From the NCBI GenBank assembly GCA_039821145.1, contig JBCBOS010000023.1, positions 81,572-145,571 of the forward strand: a DNA stretch of 64,000 bases. The letters run 5' to 3'. The notes under the pieces are model-generated. The model did not search any database and was not told the origin of the DNA. It was given only the letters and a program-made list of their open reading frames with translations. Both the position numbers and the translations under genes were made by a program. Positions 53,235-63,213 of this stretch are shown piece after piece. Every line of letters begins with the position of its first letter. The stretch's first letter is position 1. The stretch comes from JBCCSZ01 sp039821145. Lineage in GTDB: Bacteria > Bacteroidota > Bacteroidia > Chitinophagales > Saprospiraceae.

Positions 53235-54629
53235 ATGTCTTACTCCCGCCAAGATTTCAGCCAAACCATTGTTGCCCTTGCAACGCCCGCCGGAAGTGGT
53301 GCGCTGGGCATCATTCGCCTGAGCGGCCCAGAGGCCATCGCCATCACCAATCGGGTATTTCGAGGAAAGGACCTGTCCAAACAAGCCACCCAAACGCTGC
53401 ACTACGGCCACATCCACGACGAAGAGGACCGCCTGATTGACGAGGTGATGGTGTCTTTGTTTCGGGCTCCCCGGTCTTACACAGGTGAGGAAGTGATCGA
53501 AATTTCCTGCCACGGTTCGGACTACATCATCCAGCAGCTCATCCAACTGATGCTGCGCGAGGGTGCCCGTCTGGCCCAGCCGGGAGAATTTACGATGCGG
53601 GCCTTCCTCAATGGCAAAATGGACCTGAGCCAAGCCGAGGCCGTTGCAGACTTGATCGCCTCCCAATCAGAGAGTGCCCACCGAATTGCCCTCCAACAGA
53701 TGCGTGGAGGCTTCAGCCGGGACATCCAACAACTCCGCCAACAACTCATCGACTTTGCCAGTCTGATCGAGCTGGAGTTGGACTTTGGCGAAGAGGACGT
53801 AGAGTTTGCCAACCGAGATGACCTCCGCCAATTGGTCAACACCATCCAAGGCCTGCTCCGACAACTCATCGAGTCCTTCCAACTGGGCAATGCCATCAAA
53901 AACGGCATCAGCACAGTCATCGCCGGGCGCCCCAACGCAGGCAAAAGCACCCTGCTCAACGCCCTGCTCAAAGAAGACCGCGCCATTGTGAGCGACATCG
54001 CCGGCACCACCCGAGACACCATCGAAGAACCCCTCGTCATCCAAGGCGTCACCTTCCGCCTGATCGACACGGCGGGCATCCGGGACGCCCAAGACCAAAT
54101 CGAAGCCATTGGCGTGGAAAAAACCCTCGAAAAAATCCGCCAGTCCACCGTCCTCCTCTACGTCTTCGACATCCTCGACACCCCACCCGAAGAAGTCCAA
54201 GCCGACATCGCCAAACTCCGCCAAGACGGCCTGCACATCCTCATCGTGGCCAACAAAATGGACCTCAACCCCTACAACCCGCCCGAGGCCTACTACAACG
54301 ACAACATCCGCCCCGAGCAATTCATCACTGCCTCTGCCATCCACCAGATGAACATCCCTTACCTCACCGAGAAGCTGTACGACACCGCCATCGCCCACCA
54401 CCTCAACGAAGCCACCACGGTGGTCAGCAACGCCCGCCACTACGATGCCCTGCGCCAGGCCCAGGAGCGCCTGGCCGCCGTCCGCACAGGACTGAGCACG
54501 AGGCTGACGGGCGATTTGTTGGCGATGGACATTCGGCAGGCGCTGTATCATTTGGGCGAGATCACGGGGGAGGTGAGTGCGGAGGATTTGTTGGGGAATA
54601 TATTTGGGCGGTTTTGTATTGGGAAGTGA
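53235..54629 (+). CDS. mnmE: tRNA modification GTPase MnmE
   Basis: A 464-residue MnmE (TrmE), which with MnmG installs the 5-carboxymethylaminomethyl group on wobble uridine 34 of certain tRNAs. N-terminal tetrahydrofolate-binding domain: IVALATPAGSGALGIIRLSG. G domain: GRPNAGKST, DIAGTTRDTIEEP, DTAGIRDAQDQIE, NKMD. The C-terminal CIGK tetrapeptide with the essential Cys is present. The ATG at 53235 is used; a GTG two codons earlier is open. The second half of the gene is notably C-rich at third codon positions. Confidence 0.97.
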   Translation: MSYSRQDFSQTIVALATPAGSGALGIIRLSGPEAIAITNRVFRGKDLSKQATQTLHYGHIHDEEDRLIDEVMVSLFRAPRSYTGEEVIEISCHGSDYIIQQLIQLMLREGARLAQPGEFTMRAFLNGKMDLSQAEAVADLIASQSESAHRIALQQMRGGFSRDIQQLRQQLIDFASLIELELDFGEEDVEFANRDDLRQLVNTIQGLLRQLIESFQLGNAIKNGISTVIAGRPNAGKSTLLNALLKEDRAIVSDIAGTTRDTIEEPLVIQGVTFRLIDTAGIRDAQDQIEAIGVEKTLEKIRQSTVLLYVFDILDTPPEEVQADIAKLRQDGLHILIVANKMDLNPYNPPEAYYNDNIRPEQFITASAIHQMNIPYLTEKLYDTAIAHHLNEATTVVSNARHYDALRQAQERLAAVRTGLSTRLTGDLLAMDIRQALYHLGEITGEVSAEDLLGNIFGRFCIGK

Positions 54630-54644
54630 GGGAATCCGCCTTTT

Positions 54645-55082
54645 TCATCTTTCACAGTTACAATCCACAAAGCCCCATGCGTCCTGCTCTGCTCCATCTT
54701 TCCAGACACTGAAATAGAGAAAACTATTCACTGTTGATTTGTCAACTGTACCAATTTCCTCTCCTGCATCGATTGCTTCCCCCACCTTTACCGATACAGT
54801 CTTCAAATTCGTCATTCGATATTCCATCCCATCAATTCCTTGTAGGTAGATGGTGTAAAATGTAGGCCGCTGAATGATCTTGCGAACGGTAGCCCTTACA
54901 GTGCCATACACTTTGTGATCTGAATGATGGCAACTTTTTATTTGAACCCGATGTCGAGGAGAGTGAAGAAGGGGGATCAGTTTATTCACTGTGATGATGC
55001 CTTTGTTTAGTGGACATTTCTTTTGAGGTAGTCCACCTAGCAAGGAGATCAAGAGAAAAAATAATACAGATAAATGTTTCAT
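54645..55082 (-). CDS. Small exported LytM-like protein next to the RHS gene
   Basis: A 145-residue protein with a hydrophobic N-terminal export signal (MKHLSVLFFLLISLLGGLPQ). Residues about 70-140 resemble the core of an M23/LytM domain (YLQGIDGMEYRMTNLKTVSV, then VGEAIDAGEEIGTVDKSTVN and FLYFSVWKDGAEQDAWGFVD), but the zinc-binding His residues of active peptidases are missing, so it should be inactive. It starts 21 bases after the stop of the RHS gene, the usual place for an immunity gene; an immunity function is inference. Confidence 0.7.
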   Translation of the reverse strand: MKHLSVLFFLLISLLGGLPQKKCPLNKGIITVNKLIPLLHSPRHRVQIKSCHHSDHKVYGTVRATVRKIIQRPTFYTIYLQGIDGMEYRMTNLKTVSVKVGEAIDAGEEIGTVDKSTVNSFLYFSVWKDGAEQDAWGFVDCNCER

Positions 55083-55103
55083 GTGATTTTTTTACGAACT
55101 ATT

Positions 55104-58100
55104 TTAATAATCTCTGACAACTTCTCTTGCAATCTGTTTTGCTTCCTTTTCGTTTCGTTGGCTATTATAATTTCTTTCATAAGCTGACATACTGTTCATG
55201 ATCTTCTTATCTACAGCAGCCCTTTCAGCTTTAGTAAGAGGTCGATACTCACCATTTGTATCTTTTTTCTTGTACAGTATACCTGGGTCATAATATTCTT
55301 GCAATGTATGGGCAGCTTCTTCTGCAACAGTCTCTAACTCGACTTTTTCATACGGACTTCCATATTGATCAGCTGTAAACTGAATAGCACTTTTATCAAT
55401 TACCAAGTGATTTATCATATTCTCAGGAGCTAAGTTAATATATTCACCTGTCTTTGAATCGAATGTCATCCCCTCGATCCCATCTTCAAAAGTAATTCCT
55501 CCAAAATCTCCATTTTTAATCTTTTTGAAAATCTTATCATTTGCAACATAACCATCAGCTGCTTCTACAGCATACACAGCCAAGTTATATTCTGGATGTT
55601 TCTGATCTCCCTTTACATCAATAAAATCTGTAACATGTATATGAATAGTTGATTCATGCTTTTCCATTTGTTGCCATAATTTTTTCCCAGCTTCAGTCTT
55701 AGATAAAACATTCTTTAGATATTTAGCATCCGAACTGTTTGGATTTCCAATTACCCTACCATCAATATCAATATATCTAATTGGATTACCAGCAACATAG
55801 TTATAACCACTAAATGAAAAATACTTCTCCGCCAACGGATCCACCACATGCCACCTCCCAATCGCCGCCTCATACCACCTAGCCCCATAATCCAACCACT
55901 CCAATCCAAAATCTTCATTCAACTCCTTCCCATTGTACTGATATTGATTCCCTCCACTCTGCCCCCACTCACCCTTCATCAACATCCCAAACGGATAATA
56001 ATGATTTTCCTGCAATATCTCCGAGGTATCCACTGTCCCGCTGCCGTCCACATCCGCAAAGGTCACCCGCGTGTTGCCCAGATGGTCCTTCAGACTGTAT
56101 TCATAACGATATCGCCCTCCATTTGGTGTGGCCCGACCCTCTGAATGATAAATCGCCTCAATCTGTGTGCCATCGTACTCAATGTCGCCTTGGTAGTGCT
56201 TGACCACTCCATCGCTGCGCTCCTTTTTCAATTTCACCCCACTGGCATCATAAGTCCACTCGATCCATCGGCCATCTGTCCAGTCGATTCGCTCTGGCAA
56301 ATTTAGGTGATTGTAGGCAATGTTGCTGATTCCTTTGTGTTCATCGGTGATCATGTTGCCGTTGGCATCGTAGGTGTACTCGCCCACACCGCTGGGGATG
56401 GCTGTTTTGAAGCCATTGTCGCGGTGGGAAGCCAGGCCCGTTTCTGCCAATTCGGTCAGTTGATTGCCCGTGTAGTCGTAATGGAGGCGATCAATATAGG
56501 AGTAGGTGGTGGGGGTGCGCTGACCTCGGCGGAAGAGGCGGTCGATGTTGCCTCGGTCGTCATAGCGCAAGCCTATTACATTGTAGCGATTGTAGTGGAT
56601 GTAGTTGCTCGTTTGGAAGTCCGATTCTACATAATTCGCTCGGGTCAGTCGGTCCTGGTAGTCGTAGCGATAGCCGTAGAGTTGGATGTTGTTGCAACCC
56701 ACCTGCCACTGGGTAGAGGCAATGTTGCCGTTGTATTGGGCGGGGATGTTGAGATCTGTGTTGCCGATGTCATAGTCCAGGCGCATGGCAAATAAGTCTG
56801 CACTGCCGCCGCTGCTCGGGGGTGGGTCAAAGCTTCTCTGAGGAATCTGTTGTCGGCCCTGGTCCTCTTTGGGTCGAAAGATCACCGTTTGCTCGATCAG
56901 GCCTTGTAGCTGGGTGGCAATCAGATCACCATAGGTGTTGACGCCCTTTTCTTCCAGGCGCAGACTGACTTGTTCCTCTATTTCCAGTAGCAACTCTCCC
57001 ATGTCCGCTGCCTCTGCCATCACATCTTGGTAGCTGATTTGAATGCGTTGGGCATACGTCTTTTCTTCTCCTTCCTGTTGGATAATCTTTTCTTGGTCGC
57101 TTTGTAGATTGCTCACCTCCACTTGTCTGCTCTTTTGGCGCTGTATGGCCTGCCCATCTTCCAAGATCACATCTGCTGTCACACTCATCCCAAAGTTGAT
57201 CGACTCTGCCACTGTCTGGAAGTCTATGGTGTTGAACTCTATTTCCAATTCCAGATTCTGCAACCCCCTGACTGGTGGGTCCAACTCTGGCAATTCTGGC
57301 AGCTCTGAATCTACCTCACAAAAGTCATTGATCCTCGTGATCCAACCTTGGGCATTGTAGCCATAGTCGATGTTTTGCAGATAAGCATTGCCAGTGTAGT
57401 GCAAGTTCTTTTGGGTCAGAAAATCCCGATGATTGTATTGGTGATTGGCGATTCGCACCTCTGGCTCATTGTTGATCTGGTGGAAGGCATTCGTCAGGCG
57501 GCCTTTGTGATCGTAGTTGGTTCGGTTGGTGATTTTGGTCAATGCATTGGCCCCATCCTGGTGCCGACGGATTTGACTCAATACATTGTCAGCATAGTCA
57601 TAACTGATCTGCATCACTTCTTTGCCCATCGATTGGTTCAGCGCATTGTTGCCTGAGATGGTGTGGTTGCGGCCATGGATGTCGTAGTAGTAGATCTTTT
57701 TGATCCAATCATTGGTGCCCAGGATTCGGTCTTGGTGAAAGTAGACCTTGCCCTTGTTGATTGGGCTGGAGCCATCGTAAGTGGTTTGGGTCAACTGCGT
57801 AGTGTAGGGGTAGCTGAGGAAAGGGCTGGGATTGCTGCCCGTATAAAAGCCGCTGCTCTTGACCCGGCCATAGGAATCGTACTTGACGTGCAACCACTCA
57901 TTTTGCGCTGCTTGATTGCCGTCTTGGGAAAAGACCAACAAGTTTCGCTCATCATATCTCATCTTCATCGCTGCTTGGGAAGGAATCTTCTTTTCCAATA
58001 CATTGTCCCGCCCATCGTAGAGGTAGGTAAAGAGCAGATCGGCATCTGATAGACTGGCCTCGGGTGGGACAATGGTTTGCACCCGGTTTTTGTCATCGTA

Positions 58101-61100
58101 CAAGTAAAAGGTCTTGGCTGATTCTGTGCTCTGCCCACTGGTACGGTGACCCAATATCTGTCGGCCCATCTTGTCGACATAGCTGATCTGTTGGTTGCCA
58201 TTCGGATCGGTGACCACCGTCTTACTCAGCTCTCCGGCTGCATAGTAATTGTTGGTGTTGAGATTGAGCACTTCGGCTGCTTTATTGACTTTATATGCTG
58301 TCGTGGTGGCATACCAGGAGGGAGGGGTGATGGAAATGCTTCGATTCAATGGACTTGGCTCAAAGGCCGTCAGCCTGTGCTTGGTATTGGCAGGAATTGC
58401 TGTATAGCTGCCATCATCATTGGAGGATTCAAAGGGGATGTACTGCTTGAACACCCGCCCTTGCTTGTCATATTCCATGGCAGTAACCACGTCCTTTTGA
58501 TCCGGCGAATGCTGCCGCTGTACACTTTGGATCGGCCTGCCCAGCCCATCGAGGTATTGCCAGCTTTCCGTCCAATGCAGATCACTGCCCACTGTAGGAG
58601 TGAAGTCTGTTCGGGTCTTGACGTAGTTTTTGGTGTTGCCATCTTGGTAGTTGTACTCATAGCTGGTCACCACATTGCCGCTTCGGCTGCTGGTGGTTTG
58701 CAAGCGCATGGAGCCGTCGTAGGTATAATCAATCACTTGCCCATCGATGTCTGTTGTACGTGTCATCAGTCGGGAGTTGGGATCGTATTCGTATTGCCAA
58801 ATGAAGTCTTTGTACTGCCGACGAGTCACCAAGCCATCAGTCCAAGTGTACAAATCAGGCTGCCAGCCGTCTTGGACCACTTTCTTTGGCATCCAGTAGA
58901 CTGGATCATATTCTCCGATGAACGCTTTGATGTCCCAACCATCGTCGATCAATTGACCACCCGATGACCAACTGATCTCCCGTCGACTGATGCGATACAG
59001 CAGTGGAGGGTGAGAGCTAAGAGAATAAGTGGGCAGTCCGGCCTGGTCAAAGTAGGAGTACGTGTACCGCTTGCCATCTACGATCTGACCATCCACCAAT
59101 GTCTGCGTCTCCATGGGCACGATCATGTGCCAGGATTGCAAAGCCGTCGCCATGGCATCTGTCCGCTCTGGCGAGTAAGTCGTCACGGTCTTGTGCTCCT
59201 TGCCATCGCTGTTGGTCACAACCGTTTGGGTGGGCATTGTGTGGCGGCCTTGCGGAAGGTCATAACCGTACTGCGTCACCGTTTCTACATAATCTCCCGA
59301 GCCATCCATGTCGTAGATTCGATTCGTCTCGCTCTTCAAATAGACCCACTGCGAAATCGCATCATACCACTCAATTGACAAATGCTCATAACCTGCAGGA
59401 TTCAGAATGGTAAATCCTTCCGGTCGATCCCAACAGGGGCCATAGAGCGTATCACAGTTGTTGTAGTGCAAGCTGTTCAATCCAAAGACCTGGATCGGAT
59501 CACAGTAGTTCGGCAAAAAATAGTACTCTTCCCCTTCTTCATTCACCCCATCGCAGCGAAAGACAGTGGTGCTGTTGCAAGGTGGATTGTACAACTTTTT
59601 GATGAGCATCCCCTTCACCCTTTCTTCCAACCTCCTCTCAAAAAACTCATAATCCCACAAGCGTTGACTCATCATCTGACCAGCGGCATTCAAAACCTGC
59701 TCCTCGATCATCTTGCCATTCATATACGAGCGGTCCACCATCGGACTGTTGAAAAACGATACCGGAGCATTGGGCCCCAATTCGGAATTGGAATCTTTGA
59801 ACAGTTGGAAGCGCATGTACTTTTGCCCATTCTCACCATTCGCCCCGTGCAGCTCCCACACCTCTTCATAGTTCACCACACTCCCCGCATTGCTCGTCAG
59901 ATTGACCACGCTGGAGGAACTGAAACGCTGGTAATGACAAGGGATGAACCCACACTGAGGCTGGCCGTCCAAACTGATCCGTTGCTCAAAGGTCGTGTAA
60001 ATCGGGACTCGCCCCAAGAGGACAGCCGTCGATCGCTCGCAACCATCGACATCCTTTCGGTAGTCGTATCGGCGAATCATGTTGTTGTTTGCATTGCCAT
60101 CTCCATCATCATAGGTCACTTGCTTGACCCGCAAGCCTCCCACCGCCTGGTTGACAAGCGTTTCTGTCCTTGACTCTTGGCGACGTACTGCGATCTGGGC
60201 ATGTTCTGGCTCGCTGTCAAAAGGTGGGTCAAAATTGGGATCAGGGCCTCGAAAAACTTGAACCTCCAAAGTATAATCACCAGGATCTAACCACATGGTC
60301 TGAGAACCTTTGAAATCAAAAGGACTGTTCAGACTTGCCCCTACCGACACCAATGCCTGCCCTGTTGCATCATCCATCAATCGAGCATAAGCACCATTTT
60401 GCAAGAGTCCAATTTGCCGCACATCATAAGTCACCTCTACTTCTTGTCGATCAGACAAAGTGAACGCAAAACGCTTCAACTGCCCTCCATTGCTGCTTGT
60501 CCAACGAGCATACAAACGCTCGATGATCTCTTCTTGGCGCGTCACATCCTGACAGATGCCGTATTCATTGCTCTCATACGCAAAATTTGCTTGCCCACCA
60601 GTCGGATAAGTGACCTCATTGAGCAACCCATAACTGGACTTCGTCACATCCACTTCACGATCAGCCGGACGAAAGCTCGAATGGTGAGATTGCAGTCGAT
60701 TCAGCAAGTGATCGTTGTAGGGAAAAGGCGTCAACTGCGAATTTGACTTCCCATTGAAATGCCCCCAATGGTCTTGCGAAAACGACAAACGAGGCGGCAA
60801 TTGATCCCGATTGTAGTAGCCAAAAGCATATTGGTTCACCAAAACATCCTCAGCAGAATATTCCTCCACCTCGTCCAGATACATCCGGACAGCAGACTGC
60901 GGTTTATCACTCGGCGTATTCCCCGACGCAGAGACAAAGAACTGTACCAGCTTAAATTTTTTCAACAACCCACCCATTCGTCCTTTGATGTGAATCTCCC
61001 GAAGCCAACTGTTGCTCCCCAAAGAAGTAGAAATATCTGAGCGAGCCCGGTCATTGACGAATGTCACCTTCCCATAGCTGGACACAATCGAATCCAGGAT

Positions 61101-62045
61101 CACCCCATTGTCTGTTTTGTTGGATACGCAAAGCGTTCGTTCACTCGTCTCGCTACAACCACTTGGCACAATCGGAGAGACTGGGATCAAATACGACTCA
61201 TGGTAGCTCAAATCATAATTCACCACCTTGTCGCTGTAGTGGAAGTCCATTCTGTCATTGGTCTTTGGATGATGGATCGTCTTGAGATACCAAGCCGTCG
61301 CTACCGGGACATCATAATTCTTGACATTGCAGGCCAAATTCCCTCCACTGGGGTTGTAGGAAGAAGTTTCCGAAAACTCAACTGCCTCACTCGTCCCAAA
61401 TGTATACACCGTCCCGTCGGGTGTGCGGATGGCAAAGCTGATGATGGAGCCCGTCAGCGGGAAGGCGCAATTGGTGCAAAGGCTGTAAGTCACCTCTACA
61501 TCCTGCCGGGGAATCAGGCGCACAACTCCATGGGGCTCCAGCACAAACTTGCCTGAATAGGCTCCAAAGTTGAAGTTGAACACATCTGGCTGACTGTCCC
61601 ATCGCCCCTCACCAAACTCTTCCAAATCGTTGAAGTTTGTACTGCTGTTGATGGGATACGGGATTTGTGCGCCCCTTTGCAAAAAGCCATCTGGCCGCTC
61701 ATCTGCTTTGCCCACCACCGTGCGCGTCACAGCCCCTCCGGCATTCAAGTTCCAATTCAATCCCACACAGCTTGCAATGTCATCTACCCGCACGCCACCC
61801 GCGTGATAGCTCAAGGAAATGGGAACGCTGATTCCCCGGCCACTGAGGGTGTAGATGGGCACACTGATTTGTGGCGTTCCACTGGCATAACTGATTGGAA
61901 AATCTATGTATTTGGCCAGTCCTGCGGCACTTGGAGAGGGAGGCAAAACAGCAAGGCTGGGATCAATGCTGGAGGTATTCGTCGGCTGAGCAACAACCAT
62001 CCAACTCATTGCCCAAAACAAGATCAAAAAAACGGAGAATTTCAT
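55104..62045 (-). CDS. Giant RHS/YD-repeat protein with C-terminal toxin-like tip
   Basis: A 2313-residue exported RHS protein. The ATG at 62045 gives a signal peptide (MKFSVFLILFWAMSWMVVAQ). Residues about 30-500 resemble the N-terminal region of SpvB/DUF6443 RHS proteins (FPISYASGTPQISVPIYTLS). YD repeats run from about 1100 to 2060, and the core ends with YGARWYEAAIGRWHVVDPLA, then NYVAGNPIRYIDIDGR near 2096. An atypical acidic helical insert lies at about 1575-1750. The last 217 residues are a different, AT-rich tip with VELETVAEEAAHTLQEYYDP, not recognised; it may be a toxin. Such tips are replaced by recombination in polymorphic toxins. Confidence 0.9.
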   Translation of the reverse strand: MKFSVFLILFWAMSWMVVAQPTNTSSIDPSLAVLPPSPSAAGLAKYIDFPISYASGTPQISVPIYTLSGRGISVPISLSYHAGGVRVDDIASCVGLNWNLNAGGAVTRTVVGKADERPDGFLQRGAQIPYPINSSTNFNDLEEFGEGRWDSQPDVFNFNFGAYSGKFVLEPHGVVRLIPRQDVEVTYSLCTNCAFPLTGSIISFAIRTPDGTVYTFGTSEAVEFSETSSYNPSGGNLACNVKNYDVPVATAWYLKTIHHPKTNDRMDFHYSDKVVNYDLSYHESYLIPVSPIVPSGCSETSERTLCVSNKTDNGVILDSIVSSYGKVTFVNDRARSDISTSLGSNSWLREIHIKGRMGGLLKKFKLVQFFVSASGNTPSDKPQSAVRMYLDEVEEYSAEDVLVNQYAFGYYNRDQLPPRLSFSQDHWGHFNGKSNSQLTPFPYNDHLLNRLQSHHSSFRPADREVDVTKSSYGLLNEVTYPTGGQANFAYESNEYGICQDVTRQEEIIERLYARWTSSNGGQLKRFAFTLSDRQEVEVTYDVRQIGLLQNGAYARLMDDATGQALVSVGASLNSPFDFKGSQTMWLDPGDYTLEVQVFRGPDPNFDPPFDSEPEHAQIAVRRQESRTETLVNQAVGGLRVKQVTYDDGDGNANNNMIRRYDYRKDVDGCERSTAVLLGRVPIYTTFEQRISLDGQPQCGFIPCHYQRFSSSSVVNLTSNAGSVVNYEEVWELHGANGENGQKYMRFQLFKDSNSELGPNAPVSFFNSPMVDRSYMNGKMIEEQVLNAAGQMMSQRLWDYEFFERRLEERVKGMLIKKLYNPPCNSTTVFRCDGVNEEGEEYYFLPNYCDPIQVFGLNSLHYNNCDTLYGPCWDRPEGFTILNPAGYEHLSIEWYDAISQWVYLKSETNRIYDMDGSGDYVETVTQYGYDLPQGRHTMPTQTVVTNSDGKEHKTVTTYSPERTDAMATALQSWHMIVPMETQTLVDGQIVDGKRYTYSYFDQAGLPTYSLSSHPPLLYRISRREISWSSGGQLIDDGWDIKAFIGEYDPVYWMPKKVVQDGWQPDLYTWTDGLVTRRQYKDFIWQYEYDPNSRLMTRTTDIDGQVIDYTYDGSMRLQTTSSRSGNVVTSYEYNYQDGNTKNYVKTRTDFTPTVGSDLHWTESWQYLDGLGRPIQSVQRQHSPDQKDVVTAMEYDKQGRVFKQYIPFESSNDDGSYTAIPANTKHRLTAFEPSPLNRSISITPPSWYATTTAYKVNKAAEVLNLNTNNYYAAGELSKTVVTDPNGNQQISYVDKMGRQILGHRTSGQSTESAKTFYLYDDKNRVQTIVPPEASLSDADLLFTYLYDGRDNVLEKKIPSQAAMKMRYDERNLLVFSQDGNQAAQNEWLHVKYDSYGRVKSSGFYTGSNPSPFLSYPYTTQLTQTTYDGSSPINKGKVYFHQDRILGTNDWIKKIYYYDIHGRNHTISGNNALNQSMGKEVMQISYDYADNVLSQIRRHQDGANALTKITNRTNYDHKGRLTNAFHQINNEPEVRIANHQYNHRDFLTQKNLHYTGNAYLQNIDYGYNAQGWITRINDFCEVDSELPELPELDPPVRGLQNLELEIEFNTIDFQTVAESINFGMSVTADVILEDGQAIQRQKSRQVEVSNLQSDQEKIIQQEGEEKTYAQRIQISYQDVMAEAADMGELLLEIEEQVSLRLEEKGVNTYGDLIATQLQGLIEQTVIFRPKEDQGRQQIPQRSFDPPPSSGGSADLFAMRLDYDIGNTDLNIPAQYNGNIASTQWQVGCNNIQLYGYRYDYQDRLTRANYVESDFQTSNYIHYNRYNVIGLRYDDRGNIDRLFRRGQRTPTTYSYIDRLHYDYTGNQLTELAETGLASHRDNGFKTAIPSGVGEYTYDANGNMITDEHKGISNIAYNHLNLPERIDWTDGRWIEWTYDASGVKLKKERSDGVVKHYQGDIEYDGTQIEAIYHSEGRATPNGGRYRYEYSLKDHLGNTRVTFADVDGSGTVDTSEILQENHYYPFGMLMKGEWGQSGGNQYQYNGKELNEDFGLEWLDYGARWYEAAIGRWHVVDPLAEKYFSFSGYNYVAGNPIRYIDIDGRVIGNPNSSDAKYLKNVLSKTEAGKKLWQQMEKHESTIHIHVTDFIDVKGDQKHPEYNLAVYAVEAADGYVANDKIFKKIKNGDFGGITFEDGIEGMTFDSKTGEYINLAPENMINHLVIDKSAIQFTADQYGSPYEKVELETVAEEAAHTLQEYYDPGILYKKKDTNGEYRPLTKAERAAVDKKIMNSMSAYERNYNSQRNEKEAKQIAREVVRDY

Positions 62046-62070
62046 AAGGCTTTTCTTTTGTGGAAGTGAT

Positions 62071-63213
62071 TCAGGGCAAAACGACAAATTGACATTGAAG
62101 GAAATGATGTGCATTCCGATACGTGCATAGGTACCAACCACCCGACAGCCCAGAGGTGTCCAATGCCAAACTGGAATCTGTCATGGCCAGGCTTCGAATC
62201 AGTTGACCGTTCCGATTGTAAATTTGTAGTTGTCCATCTTCTGCCAGAGGCCCTTGAAAACGGATGCTCAACTGTCCTTTGGAAGGATTGGGGAAAATGC
62301 TCAGTGCCACCTCCGCATTTTCTTTCGCTCCCATCCGATCTTCACTCTGCGGCCGTTCCACGATCAACACATCCAGTGGTTCATCAAAGCCGCTTAGTAT
62401 CTCTTCATTGGAAAGACTCACCAAGTCCAAACGGTAGATGCTGCCACGAACGTAGTCAGTCCAATACAACTGATCCCCTTTGTCATCGACAAACAAACCA
62501 AAGGGATGGCACGCTTGCCCACAAGCATACAACTGGCGCTCAGACGTCCCATCAAATGCAACAGCTCCAATGCGCCCACTGACATCATCGCTCCAGATCA
62601 ATTCCCGGCGTGATTCGTTCACTGCCAGTCGCACGGCATGGCCCTCCTCCATCACCAACAATTCCTGAATCTTGTCACCATTCAGATCACTGGAAAATAT
62701 TTTGCGAGAATCCGCATCCGCCCAAAAAAGCAAATCGTGCCGAGGGCTGACCGCAAGGGAAGTAGGCGAGCGAAGGCCATCTGACACAATTGCCTGGGAC
62801 ACTGCCTCGTTCACCCCCCGCCGATGAATTCGTCGCCCTCCATGATCCAGCCAATACAGTTGCTCGTTCAATGGGTCCAGCACCAAATCCACTGGCACTG
62901 CCGTCGTATCCAGAGGCTCGTACAAAAAGTCATCACCTTCTACCCCACCCCTCACAATGGAGCGGGTTGTAAGATCCAACCACAGCAACTCATCGCTCTT
63001 TTGATGGTGCACAAAGGCATAAGGATTGCTCAGCGACCGTTTGGTTTTATTGAGAACAAACTCGGAACTTTCCAGATCATCCAAATGGTAGCGATGAATT
63101 TGATGGTCCAATCAGCTGAGGACATAGAGTTCTTTTTGCTGACTCCAAAGAGGACTACAAAGCAGCAACAAACAAAATACTCTGACGAATTTCAAAATGG
63201 CTTTGCGATTCAT
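62071..63213 (-). pseudogene. Secreted YWTD-propeller protein interrupted by an in-frame TGA
   Basis: The minus strand from ATG at 63213 reads a signal peptide (MNRKAILKFVRVFCLLLLCS, then PLWSQ) and QKELYVLS, then TGA at 63114-63112, then continues in the same frame for 346 codons. The downstream part holds YWTD/LDL-receptor class B repeats (LNEQLYWLDHGGRRIHR, HDLLFWADADSRKIFS, GDQLYWTDYVRGSIYR) and a T9SS sorting domain (LSIFPNPSKGQLSIRF, then LSGGWYLCTYRN). The two halves fit one protein, so a single nonsense change is the simplest reading; sequencing error or read-through are alternatives. It is first in a likely operon with the RHS gene (25-base gap). Confidence 0.8.

Noticed and set aside
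59382..60173. Plus-strand open frame of 263 codons inside the RHS gene
   Set aside because: It is a shadow of the RHS frame, with no start context or domain.
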